From contig NC_066509.1 of the NCBI RefSeq assembly GCF_024679095.1, positions 14,625,445 to 14,689,444 on the forward strand: 64,000 nucleotides of DNA. The letters are read 5' to 3'. Made by a program: the position numbers and the translations under genes. The stretch comes from Eriocheir sinensis (lineage: Eukaryota; Arthropoda; Malacostraca; Decapoda; Varunidae). Shown in pieces: positions 49,381-60,716 of this stretch (position 1 is its first letter; each line of letters starts with the position of its first letter). A model generated the notes under the pieces. The model worked only from the letters and a program-made list of their open reading frames with translations. It was not told the origin of the DNA and made no database searches.

Positions 49381-49613
49381 GAGAAGGAGGAGGAGGAGGG
49401 GAGGGGAGGGGAGGGGAGGGGAGGACACTAAAGAGGGGTGGTTGCTAGCTACATAGATGGACAATAGTGCCACGTTGCATTACCCTTTCCCCTCCCTTCC
49501 CCCTCTTCCCCGCTCGCCCTTCTCCCCTCTCCCCAAACATCCATCCCCCTTCTTTCCCCTCCTCTCACACCCAAATTGTCACTTACTCAGATTCAGTACG
49601 AGAAGCAGAGAAT

Positions 49614-49676
<63 letters not shown>
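49381..49676. repeat. (GGGGA)n and (CA)n
   Basis: GAGGGGAGGGGAGGGGAGGG-type array at about 49388-49424, CA array about 49615-49676. Confidence 0.95.
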
Positions 49677-49678
<2 letters not shown>

Positions 49679-49679
49679 A

Positions 49680-50139
49680 AGGTCTTAGGATGTAATTATG
49701 TTTTGTAAAGGTTACCAACACCGAATGAAACGAAACGCCAGAGCGAAACTGAAACGGAAGATCGGTGCGTAACGTCGACCTGCTATGCGACACTTCTTAT
49801 TACAGAAACTTAGAAATGAAACGCCTTTGTTGATATTAATGAAACGGAACGCGAGGGAAAAAGAACTGAAACGAAACACTGTCCTGGCATACAAAATTCG
49901 AAACCGGATGAAAAGCTGTGCAGTGAAAAAAAAAAGAACGCCGTAAAGAAATTGATACACTGCCTCACGAAAGATAGGTAGACAAATAGACATATAACGG
50001 GAAAGATAGATGGAGATAGATAAAAAGAAAAAAAAACACGGAAACATTGTATTGGAACCTCTTATGTGAATTTTGTCTAGATTTTTTATAACTTTTAATA
50101 TAATAATTTGTAGGTTGCGTCTCTTGTCCTTTGTATAGA

Positions 50140-50189
<50 letters not shown>

Positions 50190-50453
50190 ACATGGGTTGG
50201 AATAGCGTGACCAGACATCAAAGAGAGTATTTATTAATAATGTACATTGTCCTGACACTCTCCTTACACCCCCCTCACACACACCTATTAGCAGGCGCCT
50301 CCATGTCCACCACAGCACCCTCGCTTCCCGTCGTCTGTCTTTCTGTTTAGGGTCCCAAGTCTAATCTTTAAGTGTCTGTCTCTCGCTGCTCCTGTCTTGT
50401 GCGTCTATCTGTCCCGTTAGTTCAATCTCTGTCGAAAGAAAAACAATGACTAA
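49680..50453. other. GAAACG-rich stretch and (GA)n
   Basis: GAAACGAAACG-like words recur irregularly at 49725-49890; GA array about 50143-50187. No gene recognised. Confidence 0.5.
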
Positions 50454-51900
50454 CCCCTCAGCGACGCAAAAGTTTTTCTTGAGTGACCTCCCATGACGCA
50501 GAAGTCATCGAAAAATACACTTCGAAACTGAGAAAAAGTCATAAAAGATGTTTTATAGAAAATTTTCTAGCGCACCCTGCTGTGAAATCCGTTTCTTTCT
50601 ACGTTGTCGCATTTGGCTGGAATTCCATGATTCCCGAAAAATTCCAACTTTTTACTGGTGCGACGTACAGAAAAAAATATTGAAGAAAAGTTGCTCATTT
50701 TATCACAATGGAGTCTGGAAAATATAGTTTATAATCTTTGACCTTGAAATTTACTGGCTATAGAGAGCCAAAGTTGTGGTAAAACTCAATAAATAATTTT
50801 TATAAATTTTTGTAGTATTTTTCATTCTGGAATGAATCTTATTGAATAGAAGTTGTACAAAATAATCCTTATAACTCAACTGTGAAATCAATTTATGATT
50901 TTGACTGACCGTTTGGCTGGAATTCCATGATTGCCGAAATATTCCAACTTTTTACTGGTGTAACGTACAGGAAAACTTATTGAAGAAACGTTGCTCATTT
51001 TATCGCGATGGAGTCTGGAAAATATAGTTTATAATCTTTGACCAGCAAATTTGCTGCCTACAAAGAGCCAAAGTTGCAGTGAAACTCGATTTTTTTTTTT
51101 CAGTTTTTCATTCTGGAAATTATCTCCTTGAATAAAAGTTATCGAAAATCATCCGTATAACTCAACTGTGAAATCAGATTACGATTTGGTCTGACCGTTT
51201 GGCTGGAATTCCATGATTCCGAAAAATTCCAAGTTTTTACTGGTGCGACGTACAGGAAAATTTATGGAAGAAAAGTTGCTCATTTTATCGTGATGGAGTC
51301 TGAAAAATATAGTTTATAATCTTTTACTGGGAAAATTACTGCCTACAGAGAGACAAATTTGCAGTGAAACTCGAAAAAATAAATTTTGTAGTTTTTCATT
51401 CTAGAATTAATTTCTTTGAATAAAAGTTGTAGTACATCATCCGTATAATTGAACTGTGAAATCAGATTATCATTTGGACTGACCGTTTGACTGGAATTCC
51501 ATGATTCCCCAAAAAATCCAACTTCCGCTTCCCACTCCTCTGAACACTCCTGTGAACAAGATATTGGTTCATCTAGAACATCAGGTAAATCAGTGGAGGT
51601 GTCAAGACTACGCTCAGCACGCACACGATGAGCAGAAACTAAAGGAAGATCGCCGAAACAGGACGGATGAGGGAACATAATCGCTCTGCAGACGCCATGA
51701 TGCATAGGCAGGAACTGTAGACTATTTTTTTGCACGGAGTCGTCTAAGGGGCAGAAGAGGTGCCAGTTAGTGATCGACACATACATTGTTACGCGCGCCG
51801 TTCAATTTCCAGAGAGCTCGTTTTCCGGCGCTGGCGTCATGCTCATCGCCCACGTCAGAAAAAAATATATGACGCCAGCGGTATAGTCGCCTCTAAGGGG
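50454..51900. mobile_element. Second satellite-bearing piggyBac-type element (inverted)
   Basis: Begins CCCCTCAGCGACGCAAAAG and ends GTCGCCTCTAAGGGG. Flanks are CTAA (50450-50453) and TTAT (51901-51904), decayed TTAA sites. It is in reverse orientation relative to 24858-27649. Four copies of the ~290-bp unit (marker AATTCCATGATT at about 50621, 50921, 51207, 51495) are followed by the GC-rich head. Read on the minus strand, the head contains RVRAERSLDTSTDLPDVLDE and an acidic CSEEWEAE stretch. Confidence 0.85.
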
Positions 51901-51904
51901 TTAT

Positions 51905-52259
51905 GGATAATAAATGTCGAAAGAAAGCGATAAATGAATGGCAAAACCAAACGAAACGTGCATGGCGAAATAAATGTAATGATGAATGGCGAAAACAACA
52001 ACAACAAAGAAAGTTTGTCATAAGTCACCATGGTGATCGAGCAGAGGCAAAAACTAGTGGATGTCGACGGTTTGCATGCATGGAGGGTGCGTGTTTGGTG
52101 GCTCTCATACATTTATCTTGCGCGTCCCCGGACATGTTGCTCAAATGGCCGGAAAACATGCGATAAAAAAAAAAAAAGCTCACGTACGCTTCCTATGTGC
52201 TGTCAGACATATTTATTGTTGGGAAGAGAACATTCATTGCATTCACAGCTGTATTTTTT

Positions 52260-52294
<35 letters not shown>

Positions 52295-52538
52295 CTATAA
52301 AAGAGAGCGAACAATGGCTAAGCACTGTACATAGAAAACTGCCCTGCACGCTACTCCGAGAAAGTATACACATGTCACAACAGAATGATCAAATTTCGTT
52401 TTATTGGGGAATTAAGTCGCAGGAAAGAGGAGAAACAGTAAAATGGTCTGGTCCGGAGTTTACCAGTGACGGATGAAATAGCGAAGATATTGGTTTAGTA
52501 TTGCCTCTGAGCACCGCGGTCTCGCGCAGCTATAGCTT
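51905..52538. other. No recognised gene; poly-T
   Basis: Poly-T about 52265-52294. Nothing supported. Confidence 0.4.
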
Positions 52539-52539
52539 T

Positions 52540-52860
52540 TTTTGTTTTTTTTTTTTACAGCAAAGGAGACAGCTCAAGGGCACAAAAAAGTAACATTAAA
52601 AAAAAAAAAAGCCTACTGCTGCCTCCCAAAAGAATACAAAGAGGTGGCCGAAAGATAAGTCAGTTTCGGGAGGAGGGTGACTGATACCTCTCTCTTGAAA
52701 GAGTTCAAGTCGTAGGCAGGAGGAAATACAGATGAAGGAATTTAAGAGGTAGAAGACTATCAGTATGAGGAGGAGAGCTGATGAGACGAAGAGCCTTTGC
52801 TTCCACTCTGTCCAGAAGAGCTGTGTGAGTGGAGCCCCCCCACACATGAGATGCCCCCAA
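52540..52860 (-). pseudogene. LINE C-terminal remnant plus 3' tail
   Basis: The minus strand reads SHVWGGSTHTALLDRVEAKA and then LRLISSPPHTDSLLPL before a stop. This is the post-RT region of a Jockey-like LINE, in which a surface-exposed block with DRVEAKALRLI is typical. It then passes into a tail containing TTTCGGCCACCTCTTTG, GCCTGCTT-like words, poly-T, and the reverse of ACAGCAAAGGAGACAGCTCA. Tail copies at 46942-47035 and 61717-61830 belong to the same family. Confidence 0.7.
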
Positions 52861-52861
52861 G

Positions 52862-53153
52862 TTTACTTTATTACGTTTGTCTGCCTAGGAATAAGTTAAG
52901 CTCGAAATTCTTGTACAGCGAGGCCGCGGGAGAGGATGAGACGCCTAGTTAACAAGTCCACAAGTACATAAAAAAAAATAATAATGATATATAGCGACTT
53001 AGCGAACTTCAAGAATTAGAGGAGAGTTAAAGGAGTAAAAAGTTCGGTACATCGGGGCCGTCCACCTTCAGAGTTATCTTACAGGTGTTAACTGACTGAT
53101 GATATACTGTATATGTTAAGTCTCTGGGGTGTGTTAGTCACTTGAAGAGAGCC

Positions 53154-53154
<1 letters not shown>
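52862..53154. other. No recognised feature
   Basis: Short unique-looking AT-rich sequence. Confidence 0.4.

Positions 53155-53198
<44 letters not shown>
53155..53198. repeat. Microsatellite (TG)n
   Basis: TG array lying 3' of the LINE fragment on the minus strand. Confidence 0.95.
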
Positions 53199-53200
<2 letters not shown>

Positions 53201-53212
53201 GGGGTGGAGGGG

Positions 53213-53740
53213 TCATGTGATAATGGAGGTGTTAATGGCCCTCGCAAGTGTCTGTATTGCGCTAAGCCGGTACCGGTCCGTCCGGGCTCTGACCGGGACT
53301 AGAATATTGTGGAGTCTTGTGGGTCGTGTAGGGGGAGGGAGGGCGGGTGGGAGTAGGTCTCTATGGCGGGGGTTGTGGAGGAGGGACTTGCCGAATTTGG
53401 TTAGGCTTATGTGGTATTGGTCCTGAAGGGTGGGCAGATTCAGCTGGGTGAGTGCGTTCTCGTAATTGGTGTAAGAACTGCCCAGAATCTGTCTGCAAGC
53501 CTGCTTCTGCACTCCCTCCAGTTGGCGTAGCTGGGTTTTGTTGATGGAGGAACCCCAAGCAGAAGAGGCGTAGAGGAGTATGTGGAGGATGAAGCTGGTG
53601 TACAGGTCCTTGAGCGTCCTTTGGGGGGCTCCCAGTGCTTTCATGCGCCTCAGTATGAAAAGTTTGTTGGAAGCCGCCTTGATGATGGTGGTGACGTGCT
53701 TGCCCCAGCTCAGCTTGCTGTCCTCCCTGGTTCCCTCCTC
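53213..53740 (-). pseudogene. LINE 3' end, open frame to its stop
   Basis: A minus-strand frame from about 53710 encodes the region after the RT palm of a Jockey/CR1-type LINE. Blocks are LSWGKHVTTIIKAASNKLFI, LRRMKALGAP, LYTSFILHILLYASSAWGSS, QLEGVQKQACRQILGSSYT and RAINTSIIT, ending at a stop at 53215-53213. It is uninterrupted over about 165 codons, so the insertion is fairly recent. It is 5'-truncated exactly where the 24-bp minisatellite begins, and its 3' end abuts a CA (TG) array. Confidence 0.88.
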
Positions 53741-53759
53741 CTCCCCTCCCTTCATTATC

Positions 53760-55560
53760 CCTACTCCACCCTCCCTGTGTCCATGCCTCCCCCTCCCTGT
53801 GTGTCAATGCGTCCCCCTCCCTGTGTGTCAATGCGTCCCCCTCCCTGTGTGTCAATGCGTCCCCCTCCCTGTGTGTCAATGCCTCCCCCTCCCTGTGTGT
53901 CAATGCCTCCCCCTCCCTGTGTCCCTGCCTCCCCCTCCCTGTGTGTCAATGCCTCTCCCTCCCAGTGTGTCAATGCCTCCCCCTCCCTGTTTGTCAATGC
54001 CTCCCCCTCCCTGTGTGTCATTGCCTCCCCCTCCCAGTGTGTCAATGCCTCCCCCTCCCTGTGTGTCAATGCCTCCCCCTCCCTGTGTGTCAATGCCTCC
54101 CCCTCCCTATGTGTCAATGCCTCCCCCTCCCTGTGTGTCAATGCCTCCTCCTCCCTGTGTGTCAATGCCTCCCCCTCCCTGTGTCAATGCCTCCCCCTCC
54201 CTGTGTGTCAATGCCTCCCCCTCCCTGTGTGTCAATGCCTCCCCCTCCCTGTGTGTCAATGCCTCCTCCTCCCTGTGTGTCAATGCCTCCCCCTCCCTGT
54301 GTGTCAATGCCTCCTCCTCCCTGTGTGTCAATGCCTCCTCCTCCCTGTGTGTCTATGCCTCCCTCCCCTGTGTCAATGCCTCCCCTCCCTGTGTGTCAAT
54401 GCCTCCCCTCCCTGTGTGTCAATGCCTCCTCCTCCTGTGTGTCAATGCCTCGCCCTCCCTTTGTGTCAATGCCTCCACCTCCCAGTGTGTCAATGCCTCC
54501 CCCTCCCAGTGTGTCAATGCCTCCTCCTCCCTATGTGTCAAAGCCTCCTCCTCCCTGTGTGTCAATGCCTCCTCCTCCCTGTGTGTCAATGCCTCCTCCT
54601 CCCTATGTGTCAATGCCTCCACCTCCCTGTGTGTCAATGCCTCCTCCTCCCTGTGTGTCAATGCCTCCTCCTCCCTGTGTGTCAATGCCTCCTCCTCCCT
54701 ATGTGTCAATGCCTCCCCCTCCCTGTGTGTCAATGCCTCCTCCTCCCTATGTGTCAATGCCTCCTCCTCCCTATGTGTCAATGCCTCCCCCTCCCTGTGT
54801 GTCAATGCCTCCTCCTCCCTGTGTGTCAATGCCTCCTCCTCCCTGTGTGTCAATGCCTCCCCCTCCCTGTGTGTCAATGCCTCCTCCTCCCTATGTGTCA
54901 ATGCCTCCCCTTCCCTGTGTCCCTGCCTCCCCCTCCCTATGTGTCAATGCCTCCTCCTCCTGTGTCCCTGCCTCCCCCTCCCTGTGTATCAATGCCTCCC
55001 CCTCCCTGTGTGTCAATGCCTCCCCATCCCTGTGTCCCTGCCTCCCCCTCCCGGTGTGTCAATGCCTCCCCTAACTGTGTCAATGCCTCCCCCTCCCTGT
55101 GTCAATGCCTCCCCCCCTCCTGTGTCAATGCCTCCCCCTCCCTGTGTGTCAATGCCTCCCTCCCCTATGTGTCAATGCCTCCCCCTCCTGTGTGTCAAAG
55201 CCTCCCCTCCCTGTGTGTCAATGCCTCCCCTAACTATGTCCCTGCCTCCCCTTCCCGTGTCCCTGCCTCCTCCTCCCTATGTGTCAATGTTTTCCCCTCC
55301 CTGTGTGTCAATGCCTCCCCCTCCCTGTGTCCCTGCCTCCCCCTCCCTATGTGTCAATGCTTTCCCCTCCCTGTGTCAATGCCTCCCCCTCTCAGTGTGT
55401 CAATGCTTCCCCTCCCTATGTTCCTGCCTCCCCCTCCCTGTGTCTCTGCCTCCTCCCTTTGCTTCCCTGGCTCACCCTCCCTGTGTCCCTGGCTCACCCT
55501 CCCTCTGTGTCCCTGCCTCCCCCTCCTTCTGTGTGGTCCTGCCTCCCCCTTCCTTGCTTC
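53760..55560. repeat. 24-bp minisatellite (TGTCAATGCCTCCCCCTCCC)
   Basis: About 1.8 kb of imperfect 24-bp units, roughly 75 copies; variants replace CCCCCTCC with CTCCTCC or CACCTCC. Because the unit is a multiple of three, all plus-strand frames and the minus strand stay open (CVNASPSL, VSMPPPPC, THREGEAL repeats). The long open frames, up to 742 codons, are artefacts. Units degrade towards 55560. Confidence 0.95.
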
Positions 55561-55649
55561 TTCCTTTTGCTCCTGCCCTCCCCTCTGCTCCCACCCTCAC
55601 CCTCTCCTCCAGCCCTACCCTGACCCACGCCCATCCCTCTTGTCTCTCT

Positions 55650-55965
55650 GTGTCACGAGTGTGGGTGTCTCTATTCGATAATCCTCCCTCTTTTTCTCCT
55701 GTCCTCCGTCCGTTCGTCCTTCCCTCCCTTCCTCCCTCCCTGCCTCCCGCACTCCCTTCCTCCCTCCCGGTGGCATGTGCACGCTGGCCCCTTGTTGCGT
55801 ATTCATAGCTGCGTTTGCCAGTTCGTACGCAGCTTTTACATTTGGTACTCATATCAGGGACACATTTTAATAGAGAGATAACGGCTACCCTAGAAAACGC
55901 TGAGCGGAGTTCCTGAAGTGAAATGTAGTTTGTTGAGAGTTATTTTTCTCAGTAAGTTAGTTTTG
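55650..55965. other. No recognised gene
   Basis: C/T-rich transition out of the minisatellite, then unique sequence. Confidence 0.4.
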
Positions 55966-55969
55966 TTTC

Positions 55970-56095
55970 TTTTCAGATCAGTTTTGTTCCCCCTAAGACC
56001 AGTTTTGTTCCCCCTAAGATCAGTTTGGTACCCTCTAAGATCAGTTTTGTTCCCCCTAAGATCAGTTTCGTTCCTCCTACCATTTTCGTTCCTCT

Positions 56096-56161
<66 letters not shown>
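55970..56161. repeat. 21-bp minisatellite, poly-T and (GT)n
   Basis: Five copies of CAGTTTTGTTCCCCCTAAGA at about 55978-56080, poly-T to 56117, GT array to 56161. Confidence 0.9.
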
Positions 56162-56165
<4 letters not shown>

Positions 56166-56199
56166 TAAGCACAAAATGGAGTGGTGGATTGAAGCTGGC

Positions 56200-56443
56200 G
56201 AGGGTGGTAGAGAATAGGAAAGGATATAGAGAGGAGGAAGGGATTGTATGGGTACATAGTGGTATGGGACGGAAGGAAGGAAGGAAATAAAATGTAAAGG
56301 GGTGGAGTGAAGGAGAAACGACAGTGGGGAATGAGAAAGGGACGGTAAGGAGGAGACATAAGGAAGAAAAACAGAGGGAAGGGAGGAAGAAGAGACGGAC
56401 AGTTGGAAGGAGGAAGTACGGAAGAGAGAGAAACGAAGGGAAA

Positions 56444-56494
<51 letters not shown>

Positions 56495-56605
56495 TGGGTG
56501 GAAGGAAGAAAGTGAAAGGAACGTTGGAAGGAAGAAACGAAGAGAGGGAAAGGGAGGAAAAGGAGAGAGGAGTGTTTGAAAGGAAGAATAGTGAAAGGAA
56601 CGTGG

Positions 56606-56672
<67 letters not shown>

Positions 56673-56700
56673 GAAAGGGAGGGAGGAGGAACTTACATAT
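56200..56700. repeat. Purine-rich tract with two (GA)n arrays
   Basis: Plus strand is nearly all A and G in GGAAGGAAG-like words; GA arrays at about 56449-56491 and 56610-56669. Confidence 0.9.
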
Positions 56701-56989
56701 GCAGGTGTGTGTGTGTATGTGTGTGTGTTGCATGCTGCTCCTCCGCCCAGGTCGTGCATGGATTAATTTAGGAGGTGAGGGTGTGCCGCGACCATGCAGG
56801 CCACGCTCCCCCCCCCTCGCCCCCCGCGCCCGACTCTATGCCCCCCTCCTCCTTTATATCCCCCCCCTTCCTCCCCTCACTCCGCTGTGCTCCTTATGCT
56901 ATTCTTCCCCTCCCCTCCCGTCCCCTCCTCTTTTGCCGCTGGTTGTTGTTATTGTTGTTCTCAGTACGTATTTAGTATCAGTAATAGTA

Positions 56990-57058
56990 GCAGTAGTAGC
57001 AGTAGTAGTAGTAGTGGTAGTAGTAGTAGTAGTAGTAGTAATAGTAGTAGTAGCAGAT
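56990..57058. repeat. Microsatellite (AGT)n
   Basis: Interrupted AGT array. Confidence 0.93.
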
Positions 57059-57344
57059 GAAGCAGTTACAGACAGCCTTTTGATGCAATATTATAGTCGG
57101 GAGGAGCATCATCATCATCAGCGGACATCTGTAAGCTACGCGAGGCACCACCTGTCCCGAGAACAAACAAAGAATAAGCACAAGGGAGGGTGTGCGGGCG
57201 TGTGTTGGTGTGCTGCCTTGCCGGGTCCCGCCGCTGAGGGCAAGCCGGCGTGGGAAGGCTTCGTTTAGTCACTCACACATTGGCCTTCAAATTCTCCTTA
57301 TCGCGACCCAGTGTTACCATGACGACCTAGTTTGAACAGATAGG

Positions 57345-58045
57345 AGGGAGGGAGAAGGTGACGGTAGGGAGAATGGGTAAAGGGAGAGACGCGGAGGGAA
57401 AGGAAGTGGGAGAATGGGACGTAGGAGAGAGGAATCGTAGGGAGGAATAATTGAGACAGGAACGGTAGGGAGGATGAAGTAAGGGAGAGAAGCGTAGGGA
57501 AAGGAAGATGGAGAAAGGGGCGGAAGAAGGGAGAGAGGAATAGCTATATAGAAGGAGGATTAAAGAAATGGATGGTAGGGAGTAAGAGAGGAAAGAAAGA
57601 AAAACGTAGGGAAGGGAAGAGTTAGAAGGACGGAGGAAGGGAAAGAGGAACAGTTGGAAGGAAAAAAAAAAAGACGGTAGAGAAAATGGAGTTAGAGAAG
57701 AAAGAGGAATGGAGGAAAGGAAGAGGGAGAAGAACGGATAAAGGGATATCTGGAAAAGAAGAATTGAGAAAGGGACGGTAGCCAGGATGGAGTAAGGAAG
57801 AGACAGAAACGGAGGGAAAATAAGAGGGAGAAGACGGAGAAAGGGAGAGAGGGATACTTGGAAGGAAGAATTGAGAAAGGAACGGTAGGCAGGATGGAGT
57901 AAGGAAGAGACAGAAACGGAGGGAAAGGAAGAGGGAGGACGGAGGACGGGATGGAGTAATACTTGGAAGGAAGAATTGAGAAAGGGATGGTAGGCAGGAT
58001 GGAGTAAGAGAAGAAAGAAAGAAAACGGAGTGAAAGGAAGTGGGA
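57345..58045 (+). repeat. Purine-rich ~106-bp minisatellite
   Basis: AATTGAGAAAGGGACGGTAG recurs with small changes at about 57761, 57867 and 57974, and less well at about 57449. The spacing is close to 106 bases. Nearly all-purine plus strand. Confidence 0.85.
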
Positions 58046-58071
58046 GAAGCGGAGGGCCATATTTTTAAACA

Positions 58072-58453
58072 TTTCTGCGCCCAAGAACACGTAATTTACT
58101 AGTCTTTCGTGGGAGTTTAGGGCCTGTCCAGGGGTACTTTTATGACCCTGGTGGTAGTCTGAGCCTTCTTCTGTACCGTGAACCTAAAAGAATACTCATT
58201 AGAACTCGATTAACCTCATTTTTGGTCTTTGGAAATAGTGTGTGTGAGGGGTGGGCGCATCTGACAATACCAACCAAAAAAAAAGCCGTGTGTCCCCCGC
58301 CGGCTGGTGTTTAGTTTTCTAAGTCTGTATTCTTAACATTTCGGCGTCCAAGCACACACGCACATTTAACAAGGCTTTCGTAGGAGTTTTGGGCATTTCC
58401 AGGGGTAGTTTTATGATCCTTCTGCTGGTGTTTAGTTTTCTAAGTCTGTATTC
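58072..58453 (+). repeat. Tandem outer arms of the foldback family
   Basis: Two arm copies, starting at 58074 (TTAAACATTTCTGCGCCCAA) and 58333 (TTAACATTTCGGCGTCCAAG), precede the complete element. GCTGGTGTTTAGTTTTCTAA recurs at about 58303 and 58426, a ~123-bp tandem duplication. Confidence 0.75.
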
Positions 58454-59445
58454 TTAAACACTTCAGCGTCCAAGCACACACACACGTTTGACAAGGCTTT
58501 CGTAGGAGTTTTGGGCATTTCCAGGGGTAGTTTTATGATCCTTCTGGTAGTTTGATTATGCTCTTCTTTCCCCTCCCCTCCCGTCCCCTCCTCTTTTGCC
58601 GCTGGTTGTTGTTATTGTTGTTGTTCTTAGTACGTATATAGTATCAGCAGCCACGAACCTTCAAAAACACTCATTAGAACGCGACGGATCTCCTTTTCGG
58701 CCTTTGGAAGTAGTTGACGTGAAGGGTGGAAGGGTCTGAGATCGGTATTCTGAGACGCTTCCTCCTCTCATATCAACTACTTCCAAAGATCAAAGAGGGG
58801 ATCAGTCGGGTTCGAATGAGTGTCTTTTTAGGTTCTTGGTACAGAAGGAGGGTCAAACTAACATCAGAGTCACAAATTGGGTTCTAATTAGTGTCTTTTT
58901 AGGTTCTTGGTACAGAAGGAGGGTCAAACTAACATCAGAGTCACAAATTGGGTTCTAATTAGTGTCTTTTTAGGTTCTTGGTACAGAAGGAGGGTCAAAC
59001 TAACATCAGAGTCACAAATTGGGTTCTAATAAGTGTCTTTTTAGGCTCTTGGTACAGAAGGAGGGTCAAACTAACATCAGAGTCACAAATTGGGTTCTAA
59101 TAAGTGTCTTTTTAGGTTCTTTGTACAGAAGGAGGGTCAAACTAACATCAGAGTCACAAATTGGGTTCTAATTAGTGTCTTTTTAGGTTCTTGGTACAGA
59201 AGGAGGGTCAAACTAACATCAGTCACAAATTGGGTTCTAATTAGTGTCTTTTTAGGTTCTTGGTACAGAAGGAGGGTCAAACTAACATCAGAGTCACAAA
59301 TTGGGTTCTAATAAGTGTCTTTTTAGGTTCTTGATACAGAAGGAGGGTCAAACTAACATCAGAGTCACAAAACTATCCTTGGAAATGCCGAAAACTCCTA
59401 CGAAAACCTTGTCAAATACGTGTGCTTGGGCGCTGAAATGTTTAA
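58454..59445. mobile_element. Foldback element A with tandem array in right arm
   Basis: The left arm starts TTAAACACTTCAGCGTCCAA and the right arm ends GGGCGCTGAAATGTTTAA, so TTAA lies at both borders. Each outer arm contains GACAAGGCTTTCGTAGGAG and CATTTCCAGGGGTAG (inverted on the right). The centre near 58745 is a palindrome: GGCCTTTGGAAGTAGTTGA versus ATCAACTACTTCCAAAGATC. The right arm is expanded by a 71-bp tandem array. No coding content. Confidence 0.75.
58820..59370 (+). repeat. 71-bp tandem array, about 7-8 copies
   Basis: GGTTCTTGGTACAGAAGGAG recurs at about 58831, 58902 and 58973 and onward every 71 bases; one unit near 59220 has a 3-base deletion. Units are nearly identical. The unit is the reverse complement of the inner arm, which reads ...TTCTGTACCGTGAACCTAA. 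Confidence 0.93.
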
Positions 59446-59489
59446 CCCGTCCACTGCGATTGGTACGGATTTGTCTTTCACTGGTAGCC

Positions 59490-59690
59490 TGTTAACATAA
59501 TAGTCCCAGGTCCTTCTCTGTGGTGGATAGTGGAGTGTTTCCCTTGTGGTATTGGTATGCTGGATATCCCCTCCCAAGGTACATGACTTTATATTTTTCT
59601 TCATTGCATTTTAGAAGACACTTATTGTTCCATTCCTGTAGCTTGGTGATGTATTCTTGTAGGAAATCCGCAGTCAACTGGTTAAGAATG
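59490..59690 (-). pseudogene. LINE RT fragment (post-FADD region)
   Basis: The minus strand encodes TADFLQEYITKLQEWNNKCL, then CNEEKYKVMYLGRGYPAYQY and PLSTTEKDLGLL. This is the conserved K-x-x-VM-LG...KDLG stretch just after the RT catalytic box in CR1/Jockey-type LINEs. It is about 65 codons, then shifts frame. It sits between the two foldback elements. Confidence 0.8.
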
Positions 59691-59723
59691 TGGCCCTGAG
59701 CAAGCCGACCTCCAAGTCCGTAT

Positions 59724-60173
59724 TCTTAAACATTTCGACGCCCAAGCACGCACACATTTGACAAGGCTCTCGTAGGATTTTTGTGCATTTCCTCGGATAG
59801 TTTTATGACCCTGGTGGTAGTTTGACAAAGCTTTTGTATACCTTGGACGTAAAAAAACTAATGAAAACTCGATTCGTCTCCTTTTTAGTCTTTAGAAATC
59901 GTTGATGTAAGAGAGAAAGGCGTGTGAGAATACTTGCCACTGGTTAGTATTCTCAGACGCTTCCGCTCTCTTACATCACCTGTTTCCAAAGGCTGAAGAA
60001 GGGATGAATCGCTCTTTTTTTTTTATTTATTTATTTATTTTTTTTTTTTTTTAGGGTTATGGTACATTGAAAGGCACCCGGGTCGCGTATTTACCATCTG
60101 CCTACACAAAAGTCTCCCTGGCCCGAGGCTGCTCCCCCACGCATGACGCCACGATTGACGTCATGAGTCATGC

Positions 60174-60229
<56 letters not shown>

Positions 60230-60315
60230 ACCAAACTTACACACACGACCTTCAGTGGATTGTGTGTGTGTGTGTGTGTGTGTGTATGACCAAACTTACA
60301 CACACGACCTTCAGT

Positions 60316-60392
<77 letters not shown>

Positions 60393-60522
60393 CAACAAAC
60401 TTACACACACGCGCGTGAGTGTTGTGTGTGTGTGTGTGTGTGTGTGTGAACACACGACCTTCAGTGGTTTGTGTGTGTGTGTGTGTGTGTGTATGACCAA
60501 ACTTACACACACGACCTTCAGT

Positions 60523-60584
<62 letters not shown>

Positions 60585-60660
60585 ACCAAACTTACACACA
60601 CGACCTTCAGTGGATTGTGTGTGTGTGTGTATGACCAAACTTACACACACGACCTTGAGT

Positions 60661-60716
<56 letters not shown>

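Noticed and set aside
49712..50221. Minus-strand frame of 169 codons
   Set aside because: Built from a GA array plus AT-rich sequence; no motif.
53580..55808. Open frame of 742 codons and two parallel frames
   Set aside because: All plus-strand frames and parts of the minus strand are open because the minisatellite unit is 24 bases. The peptide is a pure CVNASPSL/VSMPPPPC repeat with no start context or domain.
57350..58090. Minus-strand Ser/Phe/Pro-rich frame
   Set aside because: Compositional artefact of the purine-rich minisatellite.
58820..59370. 71-bp periodic array considered as a CRISPR
   Set aside because: Units are contiguous and fully homologous with no variable spacers, and the genome is eukaryotic.
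60067..60650. Cys-Val and Thr-His repeat open frames
   Set aside because: Translation of TG/CA microsatellites only.
60178..60716. Repeated 36-bp unit separated by variable tracts considered as a CRISPR
   Set aside because: The variable parts are simple TG tracts and not unique spacers; no cas genes; eukaryotic context.
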